The notes: generated by a model not told the origin, from the letters alone. Counted from the first letter of the stretch, positions 9,377 through 18,205 are shown. The stretch is 64,000 nucleotides of DNA from Sporosarcina sp. ANT_H38 (GCF_008369195.1 NZ_VOBC01000002.1:310001-374000); one strand, 5' to 3'. Numbers and translations are program-made.

Positions 9377-10747
9377 TTACCTCAACTCGTATTTCCCTAG
9401 TTTGTATTTAAGAGTTTGCTTCGATACGCCTAATCTTCTTGCAGTCTCCGCAATAATGCCATTTGCATTGTGCAATTCATTAGCAATGATTGTTTTCTCA
9501 TAGTCGTCGATTACATCCTTCAAATCCATACTTGTCCATTCCTTTGAGCTGCTATCAACAAAATTACTCGCCTTTCTAATTCTCATCGGTATATCATCTA
9601 TTGAAATTATTTTGTTTGTTGTGTTGTTAAAAGCGGTTTCAATAGCATTTTTTAATTCTCGGATATTTCCTGGCCAGTTATATAGGCGCAGGCAATCCAT
9701 GGCTTCTGGGTCAACCGTTTCTACAGAGATATTCATATGCTCGTTGTAAAAATGGATAAAATGACTAACGAGCATTTCAATATCGTCTTTTCGATTTTTT
9801 AATTCAGGAAGATCGATTTGAATAACGCCTAGTCGATAATATAAATCTTCCCGCATTCTTTTCTCTTTTAATAACGTTTCAGGATCTTCATTCGTTGCGG
9901 AAATAATCCGAATGTCCAAGTGGATATCTACTGAACCACCGATTCTTCGAATTGTTTTTTCTTCAATTGCTTTCAAAAGTTTGGCCTGCAAATGAGTTTC
10001 CAATGCATAGATTTCATCAAGAAACAATGTCCCTCCTGCTGCTTGTTCAAAAACACCTTTCCATTCTTCCACACCTGTTGCAAGATTTTTCTCAACGCCA
10101 AAAAACGTGCTATACACTACGTTTTCTGGGATTGAACCGCAATTTAGTGATATGAATGGTTTAGCAAAACGATCACTTAAATTATGAATCCCTTGTGCAA
10201 CGACTTCTTTCCCTGTTCCAGTTTTCCCGTAAATCAAAACTGTAGAATCATGTTTTGCAATGCGTTCCATTTTCATTTTAATCTCTTGCATATTTTTATT
10301 TTTTGTAATAAGGTCTTCAATCGTGTAGATCGTATTATTTTTCCGATACACTTTATGTCTTTTATATTGATCTAAGTACTGCATATTTTCCTTTGTATAA
10401 TAATGCCTAGAAAATTCAATGGCCCCCGCAATCTGATCATGATTTATGATCGGATACGTTGAACTTTTTGATATGTAGCTACTTCCAGTTTTAGCCACCA
10501 TCTCCTGCGAAACGTTACACAGCGCTTTCCCCGTACGTAAAACAGTCATTATTGTACTGTTTTCATCTGTCAAATTCGTATAATAAGAAGTTACTTTATT
10601 ACCCAAAAAATCTTCAGGCCGGTGCCCCAGTTTTGCTAAAACGTTCAGGTCAGCCAAATCATAATAGAGGGTCTTCCCAAATTCATCCACGACAAGTACA
10701 TTATCAAAATCCGAAAGATGATTAAACATATCCATTTCACGTAGCAC
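9377..10747 (-). CDS. Sigma-54-interacting (RocR-like) transcriptional regulator with altered GAFTGA loop
   Basis: The 456-residue protein has an N-terminal PAS-like sensor (about 1-120), an AAA+ domain (about 145-385) with Walker A GKTGTGKE and Walker B GGTLFLDEI, an R-finger region (EDLYYRLGVI), and a C-terminal Fis-type helix-turn-helix (ETARRLGVSKQTLKYKL). The GTG start follows GGAG at 8 nt. Family members drive sigma-54 promoters, often for amino-acid catabolism or uptake. The GAFTGA loop that contacts sigma-54 reads NLATGV here, unlike typical activators, so activation through sigma-54 is uncertain. The adjacent brnQ-amidohydrolase unit is the natural candidate target. Confidence 0.85.
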   Translation of the reverse strand: MLREMDMFNHLSDFDNVLVVDEFGKTLYYDLADLNVLAKLGHRPEDFLGNKVTSYYTNLTDENSTIMTVLRTGKALCNVSQEMVAKTGSSYISKSSTYPIINHDQIAGAIEFSRHYYTKENMQYLDQYKRHKVYRKNNTIYTIEDLITKNKNMQEIKMKMERIAKHDSTVLIYGKTGTGKEVVAQGIHNLSDRFAKPFISLNCGSIPENVVYSTFFGVEKNLATGVEEWKGVFEQAAGGTLFLDEIYALETHLQAKLLKAIEEKTIRRIGGSVDIHLDIRIISATNEDPETLLKEKRMREDLYYRLGVIQIDLPELKNRKDDIEMLVSHFIHFYNEHMNISVETVDPEAMDCLRLYNWPGNIRELKNAIETAFNNTTNKIISIDDIPMRIRKASNFVDSSSKEWTSMDLKDVIDDYEKTIIANELHNANGIIAETARRLGVSKQTLKYKLGKYELR

Positions 10748-10816
10748 TCGTTTCTCTCCCTTCCCGCTATCTGAGATTTTGCGGACGTTTGTGTGTGGGG
10801 CTTTGTTTATATGAAA

Positions 10817-11731
10817 TTAGACATTATTTTTATCGCTAGACTTACGTCGTTTTTTCCATAGGTCTTCGGCTGCACCGGATCCTAATATGACGCCTGTAAT
10901 GATCAAAGCAAGTCCGACGAGATGGCGCGCAGTGATGATTTCGCCGAGGAAAAGGGCTGAACCGATCAAGGAGAACATAGTGTTGAAGTTGATGAAGATG
11001 GCAGCTTTCGATGGGCCTACTTTTCCGACTGCGTAGTTGTAGAGCATGTGTCCGACAGCAGTACCGACGATGGCGCTTGCTGCGAATGCGAGCCAGAAGC
11101 TTGGTGGTACGGTGGCGAATGCTTTAATTTCGCCGGGTTCCTGAATCAGACTGATGATGAATAGCGCTACGCTGCCGATGATCAGCATATAGGCGGTCAT
11201 GATACGCGGATCAAGTGTTTTGGCTGCCTTCGAGATGACTAAGAATGACAGTACTTGTGCTGCGATTGATAGGAATACGAAGACGTCGCCTAGTGCGAGA
11301 CTGCCTATTCCGCCGCCTGCAAGGACCACAAAACTAACGCCGCCGAGGCCTACTATGAAACCTAGCCACTGTACTTTCGATGGATAGATTCGCATGATTA
11401 GTGACACTGAAATTGCTGTCAGGACAGGACCTAGACCAAGTATCAGTCCAGCGTTTGTGCCGGATGTTCGGAAAAGGCCCATGTTCAGGAAGTAGTGATG
11501 GAGGACGACGTTGAGCATCGCTCCTCCGACTATGTATTTCCACTCGTTCTTTGTTGGCAGGCGAAGCATTTTAAATGCGCCTAAGATGATGAATACTGAG
11601 ATTCCTGCCAGCAGGATACGAAATGTTGTCATGGTGACCGGTCCTACATATGTAAGTAGGTATTTGAGGAGCGGCAGGTTAAATCCCCAAATGAGCATTG
11701 CGGTAGTAAGAAGTGCGTATATTTTCCACAC
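10817..11731 (-). CDS. EamA/DMT-family transporter
   Basis: The 304-residue protein has ten predicted transmembrane helices in two EamA repeats (about 6-140 and 150-290), ending in the charged tail KKRRKSSDKNNV. The start is GTG, 9 nt after GGAGG. DMT family members export amino acids, metabolites or drugs; nothing here fixes the substrate. It is a single gene with a family-II 21-bp repeat array 50 bp upstream of its start. Confidence 0.9.
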   Translation of the reverse strand: MWKIYALLTTAMLIWGFNLPLLKYLLTYVGPVTMTTFRILLAGISVFIILGAFKMLRLPTKNEWKYIVGGAMLNVVLHHYFLNMGLFRTSGTNAGLILGLGPVLTAISVSLIMRIYPSKVQWLGFIVGLGGVSFVVLAGGGIGSLALGDVFVFLSIAAQVLSFLVISKAAKTLDPRIMTAYMLIIGSVALFIISLIQEPGEIKAFATVPPSFWLAFAASAIVGTAVGHMLYNYAVGKVGPSKAAIFINFNTMFSLIGSALFLGEIITARHLVGLALIITGVILGSGAAEDLWKKRRKSSDKNNV

Positions 11732-11779
11732 GGGCGGGGCCCTCCTTTGGTTTGAAATGGTGATTTGGTGTATATTGGG

Positions 11780-11850
11780 CGAAATTTCGAAACGTTGTCG
11801 GGAAACTTGGCAACATATTATTCGAAGTTAGCAACGTATGCCAGGAGCTA
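11780..11850. repeat. Family-II 21-bp periodic array (short)
   Basis: Three contiguous degenerate 21-bp units begin at 11780, 11801 and 11822, followed by a partial unit. The consensus is GAARTT-N3-AACGT; for example GAAGTTAGCAACGTA and GAAACTTGGCAACAT. The same 21-bp design recurs at 59649-59774. It lies between the 3' end of the gamma-glutamyltransferase gene and the 5' end of the DMT gene. Nothing else was seen in this 219-bp gap. Confidence 0.65.
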
Positions 11851-11950
11851 AGTTTGTTTCTTATTTGTCAGATTTGATGATGTTTAAGTATACACCTTTT
11901 TAAGTGTGGTAGTAGTCGCTTACGTAATTCTTATGCCGTTCGATGAGCGT

Positions 11951-13555
11951 TTACCAAACGGCGATTGCTCCATCGGTTCGGGATTCGGTGCCGCCTGCTA
12001 GGATGCCGGTTTCGGGATTTCGCCAAATGATTTGGCCGCGACCGAATGAACCAGTGTCGAGGGTCGGCTGAATTTGGTGACCGAGTCTTGTTAGTGCTTG
12101 GGCGAGATGATTCGGGAAGCCCGGTTCGACGTGGACTAGATTGTCTTTTATCCACTGCCAGCGTGGTGCGTCAAGTGCTGCTTGTGGATTTAGTTTGTAA
12201 TCGATGGTGTTGATGGCGATTTGGAAATGGCCTTGGGGTTGCATGTATCCACCCATGACACCAAACGGTCCGACTGCATGACCACCTTTTGTTAGGAAGC
12301 CCGGAATGATGGTGTGAAATGTCCGTTTGCCCGGTTTTAGTGCGTTTGGGTGATCTGGGACAAGTGAGAAGTCAGCGCCACGATTTTGGAGTGCGATTCC
12401 TGTGCCAGGTATGACGATGCCAGAGCCGAAGCCCATGTAATTTGATTGGATGAATGACACCATATTGCCTTCCCCATCTGCAGTTGCAAGGTAGACGGTG
12501 CCGCCTTTTGGTAATTCGTATGGTTGTGGAATTGTTGCTGTTGTTGCGATTTTGGCTGCGCGCTGTTGGGCGTATGCTTTAGATAGTAGGTGTTCGGATT
12601 TGATGGGCATATCGGTTGGTTCAGTTATGAATGCTTGTCCATCTGTGAACGCAAGCTTCATAGCCTCAATTTGTTCGTGAAGTGCTTGTGTATCATTCGG
12701 CGTTGGGGTGTTCATTTCCGATAGGATGTTAAGGGCCATGAGTGCGATCATACCTTGGCCGTTTGGCGGAATTTCGTGAACGTCGTAGCCGCGGTAGTTT
12801 GTCGAGACGGGTTCGACCCATTCTGGCTGGTAGTTTTCTAGATCGGATTTTCTGAAATAGCCGCCGTGTTGTTGCATGAAGGCGTCGATTTTGTCGGCGA
12901 GTTCCCCTCTGTAGAAGGATTCAGAATTTGAAGCCCCAATGGAGCGGAGTGTGGCGGCGTGATCTGGTGATTTCCATAGTTCACCGATTTCAGGTGCTCT
13001 GCCGTCGGGTGCAAACGTTTTAAACCATTCGGCGAATTCTTCTGTCGTGAATGAAGTTTTGTATTTTTTGTAGGCCGTTTCCCAGTACTTACCGAGTATT
13101 GGCGTGAGCGGGTAGCCTTCTTCGGCGTAGCGGATGGCTGGTTCGAGTGATTCTTTTAATGGAAGTTTTCCAAATTTGCGAGCGAGTTCTGCCCAGGCAG
13201 CTGGCACACCTGGGACAGTGATTGGCGTTAGGCCGTAAACTGGCATTTTGTCGTGGCCTTGTGCTTTTACGGCGTCGATTGTGAGTGATTGCGGTGCTGG
13301 ACCGGAAGCGTTGAGACCGTGGAGTTTGTTGTTGACCCAAACGAGAGCGAACGCGTCGCCACCTATGCCGTTAGATGTAGGTTCGACGACCGTTAGTGCG
13401 GCTGCCGTTGCGATTGCAGCGTCTATTGCGTTGCCTCCCCTGCGCATGATTTCAATGCCAGCTTGCGCGGCGAGTGGCTGTGATGTTGCAACCATGCCGT
13501 TTTTGGCGAAGACGGCGTGTCGTATGGATGGGTATGGGTTATATAGGTAGTCCAT
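11951..13555 (-). CDS. Gamma-glutamyltransferase-like Ntn-hydrolase (YwrD type)
   Basis: The 534-residue protein carries N-terminal GGT signatures (GGNAIDAAIA at 40-49, GIGGDAFA at 63-70), the autoprocessing region near GGTVYLATAD (probable nucleophile Thr353), and a C-terminal small subunit with GMGGYMQPQGHFQ-like features (PFGVMGGYMQPQGH). No signal peptide is evident, unlike secreted glutathione-degrading GGT, so a cytoplasmic YwrD-like role is likelier. The residues after the nucleophile (VYL rather than the usual THF) differ from classical GGT, so glutathione may not be the substrate. ATG start with GGAGG. The upstream gap holds repeat array 1. Confidence 0.87.
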   Translation of the reverse strand: MDYLYNPYPSIRHAVFAKNGMVATSQPLAAQAGIEIMRRGGNAIDAAIATAAALTVVEPTSNGIGGDAFALVWVNNKLHGLNASGPAPQSLTIDAVKAQGHDKMPVYGLTPITVPGVPAAWAELARKFGKLPLKESLEPAIRYAEEGYPLTPILGKYWETAYKKYKTSFTTEEFAEWFKTFAPDGRAPEIGELWKSPDHAATLRSIGASNSESFYRGELADKIDAFMQQHGGYFRKSDLENYQPEWVEPVSTNYRGYDVHEIPPNGQGMIALMALNILSEMNTPTPNDTQALHEQIEAMKLAFTDGQAFITEPTDMPIKSEHLLSKAYAQQRAAKIATTATIPQPYELPKGGTVYLATADGEGNMVSFIQSNYMGFGSGIVIPGTGIALQNRGADFSLVPDHPNALKPGKRTFHTIIPGFLTKGGHAVGPFGVMGGYMQPQGHFQIAINTIDYKLNPQAALDAPRWQWIKDNLVHVEPGFPNHLAQALTRLGHQIQPTLDTGSFGRGQIIWRNPETGILAGGTESRTDGAIAVW

Positions 13556-13660
13556 TGCTATTTCCTCCTTTTGTGGTGACGGGATGTTGGGTTAATTATA
13601 CCGGAGATGGAGGTCTTTAGGGAGGCGAAGTTTTTTTGAGGGTGGTGGTGGGCAGCGGGG

Positions 13661-14032
13661 AAATATGATTGGTTGGGGGTTATATGATTGGTTGGTGGCG
13701 GGATATGACCGGTGTTCTGGGTTATATGATCGGTTGGTGGAGCGATATGATCGGTGTTGAGGGTTATATGATTGGTTGATGGCGGGATATGATCGGTGTT
13801 CTGGGTTATATGATCGGTTGGTGGAGCGATATGATCGGTGTTGCGGGTTATATGATTGGTTGGTGGCGGGATATGACCGGTGTTCTGGGTTATATGATCG
13901 GTTGGTGGGGCGATATGATCGGTGTTGCGGGTTATATGATTGGTTGATGGCGGGATATATAATTGGTTGATGGCGGGATATATAATTGGTTGATGGCGGG
14001 ATATGATCGGGCTTGGGGGTTATATGATTGGT
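13661..14032. repeat. Array 1: 42-bp (2 x 21) tandem repeat, TATGATCGG family
   Basis: Units of exactly 42 bp begin at 13681, 13723, 13765, 13807, 13849, 13891 and 13933, each made of two 21-bp halves starting TATATGAT[C/T]GG and GATATGA[C/T]CGG. Alternate units are most alike, giving an 84-bp higher-order period. The 3' end (13954-14032) is degenerate, with two 23-bp halves containing TATATAATTGG. It fills the gap between the gamma-glutamyltransferase start and the NERD gene 3' end. All reading frames through it stay open because 42 is a multiple of three, so open frames are not evidence of coding. Confidence 0.95.
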
Positions 14033-14072
14033 TCCAGAGAATGATTTCTATTTTCCCCATAGAAAAAACGCT

Positions 14073-15059
14073 TCATATTTCACGAAGCGTCAGCTCATGC
14101 TTATTTACCTTTTCTTTCATCACATAGAAACTACCTTTCCCCTTCCCTTTGTGTGTCAGTCCGGAGCGGGCAAGGAATCTTGCTGTGACTTGTCGGTCAT
14201 TTAGAAGCATGAAGCCCCTAAAATCTCTGTTTGTAATGCGATTTCCAATAAGATAAATCCAATCTTCAAGTGCAGCAACATGATAGTCAGTTCCGATGTG
14301 CTTACACTTTTGGCATGCCCATTTTCTATTCTTCCATTGCATCCCTTTCGAGCTACATATCGGACAGATGACGCCAGGTAAAATGTCAGTTGGGGAAATT
14401 CTCATCGATTTTGTCAGTGGGAATGGATCATATTCTTGGTGGTTATTTGTTAATTCGAAAGCCAATTGGCGAATAGCGTTCTTGCTCATAATTTCATTCT
14501 GGACTTTCAAGGAATACAAATAGGTAGATACTTCGTTGGTGAATATGATTTTCATCGGTGGATCATTTTCGAAAAGCAGTTCATTGGTAAAGGCAAATGC
14601 CACTATTCCACTAATCGGAATGTCGATTTTTCTTTGCTTTAACCAATCATCGAGAAATAATTTCTTGCGTTCGAGTTGGGAAATGGGGTTGTTCAACACT
14701 TTTCTTTCGGCGGTTGGAGATTCTTGAATGAACTGGGTGGGGTTTGATTTAACAATTATTTTCCCAGCAATGTTCTTCACCTCAATTATGAGAATGAACG
14801 CTGGTGTAATAATTATGGAATCCATTTGAAAATAAACGCCATTTTGTTTCAGACAGATGTCATGTAAGATAGCGTGTGGATACCGGGGTTTGAACTCGAG
14901 TAAATGCTTATCGGAATGTTGCTCGCCTCCGTAGCCAGCTTTTCGAATGCGAAAATCCTCTTTGATTCTTTGTATTTCTGGATATGAAGGATGTAATCGG
15001 GGGAGTAGTGCATTTAATCCAATTAGTTTTTTGGGCACCGATCTTTGTTTATAGATCAA
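14073..15059 (-). CDS. NERD (nuclease-related) domain protein with zinc ribbon
   Basis: The 328-residue protein has an N-terminal NERD domain (about 40-160). The core shows GYGGEQ (42-47), HDI (66-68), then Asp80, Glu93 and Lys95 (QMDSIIITP and IIEVKNIAG), the D-(X)n-E-X-K pattern of PD-(D/E)XK nucleases. A CPIC/CQKC zinc ribbon (Cys232, 235, 249, 252) follows, then a short C-terminal domain. TTG start preceded by GAGGTGATG. NERD proteins are widespread and poorly characterised, with DNA processing predicted. The gene is bracketed by repeat arrays 1 and 2, a striking placement whose meaning is unknown. It is an isolated single gene. Confidence 0.85.
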   Translation of the reverse strand: MIYKQRSVPKKLIGLNALLPRLHPSYPEIQRIKEDFRIRKAGYGGEQHSDKHLLEFKPRYPHAILHDICLKQNGVYFQMDSIIITPAFILIIEVKNIAGKIIVKSNPTQFIQESPTAERKVLNNPISQLERKKLFLDDWLKQRKIDIPISGIVAFAFTNELLFENDPPMKIIFTNEVSTYLYSLKVQNEIMSKNAIRQLAFELTNNHQEYDPFPLTKSMRISPTDILPGVICPICSSKGMQWKNRKWACQKCKHIGTDYHVAALEDWIYLIGNRITNRDFRGFMLLNDRQVTARFLARSGLTHKGKGKGSFYVMKEKVNKHELTLREI

Positions 15060-15255
15060 TTTTTCATCACCTCTATGAAAGCGTAACAGAAGGTCTAGTA
15101 GATATATATGCTTTAGGTTAAAGTGAAATTTTGTATTTGTTAAATAGAGGCATGATGGATATTTGAGGGGTTATTTTGCTTCATTTTTTAGTTTTGGAAC
15201 GATACACGGTTATAGCTTAATCAGGTAGACTTATTTTTACTTTTTTATGGAGTAA

Positions 15256-15718
15256 TTTATGATCGGGCTCTCTTTGGGATATGATCCCATGGACGCGTTT
15301 TATGATTGGTCTCTCTTTGGATATGATCGGTTGGACGCGATTTATGATTGGACTCTTTTTGGATATGATCGGTTGGATACGATTTATGATCGGGCTCTCT
15401 TTGGATATGATCGCTTGGATGCGATTTATGATCGGGATCGCTTCGAATATGATCGGTTGGACGCGATTTATGATTGGCCTCTCTTTGGATATGATCGCTT
15501 GGATACGATTTATGATCGGCCTCTCTTTGGATATGATCGCTTGGATGCGATTTATGATCGGGCTCTCTTTGGATATGATCGCTTGGACTCGATTTATGAT
15601 CGGGATCGCTTCGGATATGATCGGTCGGACGCGTTTTATGATTGGTCTCTCTATGGATATGATCGGTTGGACGCGATTTATGATCGGGCTCACTAGAGAT
15701 ATGATCATTCGACACTGT
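15256..15718. repeat. Array 2: 42-bp (2 x 21) tandem repeat, TATGATCGG family
   Basis: There are eleven units: the first is 43 bp (15256-15298, one inserted G), and ten exact 42-bp units begin at 15299, 15341, 15383, 15425, 15467, 15509, 15551, 15593, 15635 and 15677. Halves read TTTATGAT[C/T]GG-CTCTCTTTG and GATATGATCG[G/C]TTGGACGCGA. The spacer sequences differ from arrays 1 and 3 while the TATGATCGG core is shared. It lies between the terminator of the polysaccharide deacetylase gene and the NERD gene. Four overlapping reading frames are open, three of them 145-192 codons; none has family similarity I recognise. Confidence 0.95.
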
Positions 15719-15748
15719 ATTATTGACCAATCTCAGTTCTACTCCACA

Positions 15749-15771
15749 CAAAAACCGCCTGCGGAGGCGGC
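15749..15771 (-). terminator. Terminator of the polysaccharide deacetylase gene
   Basis: The stem CCGCCT / AGGCGG (15755-15770) has a 4-nt GCGG loop and starts 5 nt past the stop. It is followed on the minus strand by TTTTTG. A T run on the other side means it could act in both directions. Confidence 0.75.
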
Positions 15772-15775
15772 TTTT

Positions 15776-16957
15776 TTACAATGTGGTGTCGTGCAAGAAG
15801 TTTTGGATAATGTGGCCTTCAGGTTCGTATGTTTTGATGGTATAGCCTTCTTTTTGTAGCCATTCAATGATTTCTGGGAGAGCTTTGGATGTTTGTTTGC
15901 GATCGTGGAGTAGGACAATGATGTCGCGGTCGCCAGATTTGTCAGCTTTAACGACGCCAGTACGGACGTTTTCTATAATTTGGTCCACTTGTTCGTCGGT
16001 GTATTTCCAGTCATTTGAGTCGACGTCCCAGTCCCATAATTTGTAGTCGTTTTGGTTAAGTAGTTTTTGCATGGCCGGTGTGACATGCGGTTTGCTGCCG
16101 TATGGGACGCGGAGCAGTTTGGCATCTTGACCAGTCATTTGTAGGATGATTTTGGTTCCTTCGTTCATTTCATCGATAAACGATTTTGAGGATTTGTATA
16201 CTTTTTCTTTGTCATGTGTCATGCTGTGCGTGCCGATGTAGTGGCCATCTTTTGCGACAGCTTTGACAATGGATTCGTTGTTTTTCATATGTTTTCCTAG
16301 GAAGAAGAATGTGCCTTGAACATTGTATTTTTTCAGAGTTGCGTTGTTAATTGTAGTGAATTTATTGGGACCGTCGTCAAAGGTCAAGTAGATGGTAGTT
16401 GCGGATTTTGCGCTGGGTTTCGTTGGTGTAACGGGTGGCAGTTTGATTGGTATGATTGGTTTGATTGGCTTCTTTTCATCCAATAATTGTTTAACATGTT
16501 TTTCGTAATCTGCGTGGCTCATATGCTCATAATCGTCACGGTAAATGCGCAGTGTTTTAAGATTTTGGATGTATTCTACTTTGAAGCCTGTTACTTTGGC
16601 AATGTATTTGGCGCTGATGTAGAGCGTACCGTCGACATCGACGATTGGGGACCAGCTGAGTTCCACGCCGTCTTTCGATGTCCGTTTCGTGGATTCATCA
16701 TAGCTAATTACGATGCCGCGTTTTCGAAGATAGGTTATGTCTTTTTCTTTTTTTACCGGAATGTAAAGAATTTTTGTGATTTCGCTAAGTGGGACCTTCA
16801 TGTCGTTGTCGATGACCTGGACATCTTCAAAGTCCAGTAACCGATCATGAAGTCCTATGTAATGAGTTTTTTGTTTTGCCGCTGCCACATCCAAAGTGGT
16901 ACCGAAAAATAAACTTATTACTAACGCCGTACAGATAGCCCACACATTTTTTCTCAC
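15776..16957 (-). CDS. Secreted polysaccharide deacetylase (NodB domain) with copper-amine-oxidase-like N-terminal domain
   Basis: The 393-residue protein is read from a GTG start (after GGGGGAATCGG) that places a signal peptide (VRKNVWAICTALVISLFFG) at the N-terminus; the longer frame to 17026 would bury it. A copper-amine-oxidase-N-like stalk domain spans about 30-145, a proline-rich linker follows (KPIIPIKLPPV), then a NodB domain: TFDDGP (catalytic Asp and metal Asp), HSMTH (metal histidines), RVPYGS, WDVDSNDW and VLLHD. Known relatives deacetylate peptidoglycan GlcNAc or MurNAc on the cell surface. It lies 100 bp downstream of the exonuclease gene, perhaps in one unit. Confidence 0.88.
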   Translation of the reverse strand: MRKNVWAICTALVISLFFGTTLDVAAAKQKTHYIGLHDRLLDFEDVQVIDNDMKVPLSEITKILYIPVKKEKDITYLRKRGIVISYDESTKRTSKDGVELSWSPIVDVDGTLYISAKYIAKVTGFKVEYIQNLKTLRIYRDDYEHMSHADYEKHVKQLLDEKKPIKPIIPIKLPPVTPTKPSAKSATTIYLTFDDGPNKFTTINNATLKKYNVQGTFFFLGKHMKNNESIVKAVAKDGHYIGTHSMTHDKEKVYKSSKSFIDEMNEGTKIILQMTGQDAKLLRVPYGSKPHVTPAMQKLLNQNDYKLWDWDVDSNDWKYTDEQVDQIIENVRTGVVKADKSGDRDIIVLLHDRKQTSKALPEIIEWLQKEGYTIKTYEPEGHIIQNFLHDTTL

Positions 16958-17056
16958 CCCGATTCCCCCATTTCCATTCTCACATTCCCCTGTCTTTAAC
17001 ATAGCAAAAAATCTTCCAACAGTCATAGCTGACTTAGTAGGTTATGCGAGTGAAAA

Positions 17057-17674
17057 TTAAACATGCTTTTGCGCGCAATATTGATAAATCGCAGCTGTTG
17101 CCAGGCAATCACCGATGGCATCGTGGGCGTCATGTTCAAGCTGCAGAAATTTGGTCAATGTTGTCAGTTTGTGGTTCGGTGTTTCGGTGATCTTTTTTCG
17201 GGCAAGTTTGACTGTATCGATGACAATATACTCAGGAATTTTGATGCCTTCGATGTTGTCGAGCGCATAAAGGAAGCCCATATCAAACGATGCATTGTGG
17301 GCAATGATCGGTAAATCTCCGATGAATTCGAGTAGGTCTTCGATTTTTTGTTCGATGCTTGGTGCCCCTTCAACCACTTCGTTTGAAATGCCTGTAAGTC
17401 GTGTAATTGTCTCAGGGATGTGACGGAAAGGTTTGATGAATGTATTAAACATATCTTTCACTTCATGATTTACATACTTAATGGCACCAATTTGAATGAT
17501 TTTGTCGGCGCCGGCACGCAGACCCGTCGTTTCAAAATCGAGTACGATATAATCATCCATTAATTTGGATGATGTTTTATATTTTTTTTCTTTTGCAGCT
17601 CTTCTTGCTCCCCAGTTTTGCTGTTTCGGTTTATTTTCCAGTAACTCGATTGCTTCTGTATTCCAGTCTGACAT
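17057..17674 (-). CDS. DEDDh-family 3'-5' exonuclease (DnaQ/epsilon-like)
   Basis: The 205-residue protein has ExoI VLDFETTG (about 44-51), ExoII IIAHNASFDMGFL (about 122-134) and ExoIII HDAIGDCLAT (about 184-193), a complete DEDDh set. Family members remove 3' nucleotides from DNA or RNA; this stand-alone form resembles the DNA polymerase III epsilon-like proteins of Bacilli. About 40 basic, glutamine-rich residues precede the domain. ATG with GAGGAGG upstream. The 106-bp gap on its 5' side up to a terminator at 17781 holds no gene. Confidence 0.9.
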   Translation of the reverse strand: MSDWNTEAIELLENKPKQQNWGARRAAKEKKYKTSSKLMDDYIVLDFETTGLRAGADKIIQIGAIKYVNHEVKDMFNTFIKPFRHIPETITRLTGISNEVVEGAPSIEQKIEDLLEFIGDLPIIAHNASFDMGFLYALDNIEGIKIPEYIVIDTVKLARKKITETPNHKLTTLTKFLQLEHDAHDAIGDCLATAAIYQYCAQKHV

Positions 17675-17780
17675 TGATGGTCCTCCTCTTTTTATGTAGT
17701 TCTCCGTTGTTTAGTAATAATTCTATTTATATTATTTAATACCCTTTTTTTACAGCGCTTAATCTTAATTTTAAATAGAT

Positions 17781-17825
17781 AAAAAAAGGAGCTCCCGGAA
17801 TAATCTTCCCGGCGAGCTCTTTTTT
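17781..17825. terminator. Bidirectional intrinsic terminator
   Basis: The stem GAGCTC-n-CGG / CCG-n-GAGCTC (17789-17819) has A and T runs on its two sides. On the minus strand it begins 3 nt after the stop of the broken gene at 17829, showing that the remnant was once a transcribed gene. Confidence 0.75.
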
Positions 17826-17828
17826 CGA

Positions 17829-18150
17829 TTAATAGTGGACGACCGTGCCAACTTCGGTTCCTTCATACGCCGTTTTCTTGCCTAGCTCTGGTACTGCGAC
17901 CACGTCATATTTGCCAGACAATTGTGTTGCCGTATCTTTACCAAATGTAATTCCCATAAATTTTTTTTTGATAATTGATAGACCCCGACCGTTACTTTTA
18001 CGTTGCTATCAAAATGCGCTTCAGGATTGGTGATGTTCCAACCACGATTCCGAGACGTGCCGTAGATGGTATCCCCATCATTTCGCGTCTTAGACGTGAG
18101 TTTCCTATGGCAATTATCGAAATCTCCCAAGCCATCATCGTATGATTAAT
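17829..18150 (-). pseudogene. Frameshifted 3' remnant of an unrecognised protein gene
   Basis: Two adjoining minus-strand frames look coding and connect through a run of nine A at about 17955. The upstream frame gives ...NDGDTIYGTSRNRGWN...VGVYQLSKK; one extra A would continue it as FMGITFGKDTATQ...TEVGTVVHY and stop at 17829, right beside a terminator. The upstream frame has an in-frame stop just before SYDDGLGDF and no credible start. The family is not recognised. A single homopolymer error in the assembly would repair the frameshift but not the missing N-terminus. Confidence 0.55.
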
Positions 18151-18205
18151 GGACAATGAATCCCCATCAGTTTAACAATTAACTCCTGTTAGCCTCCGTA
18201 CCACA

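Noticed and set aside
13661..14032. CRISPR array
   Set aside because: Both halves of each unit are conserved, there are no unique spacers, the period is 42/21 bp, and no cas genes are nearby.
15259..15859. Long open frames of 145-192 codons through array 2 as genes
   Set aside because: The 42-bp unit keeps every frame without internal stops open on both strands. Several overlapping frames are equally long, and no family or codon bias supports one of them.
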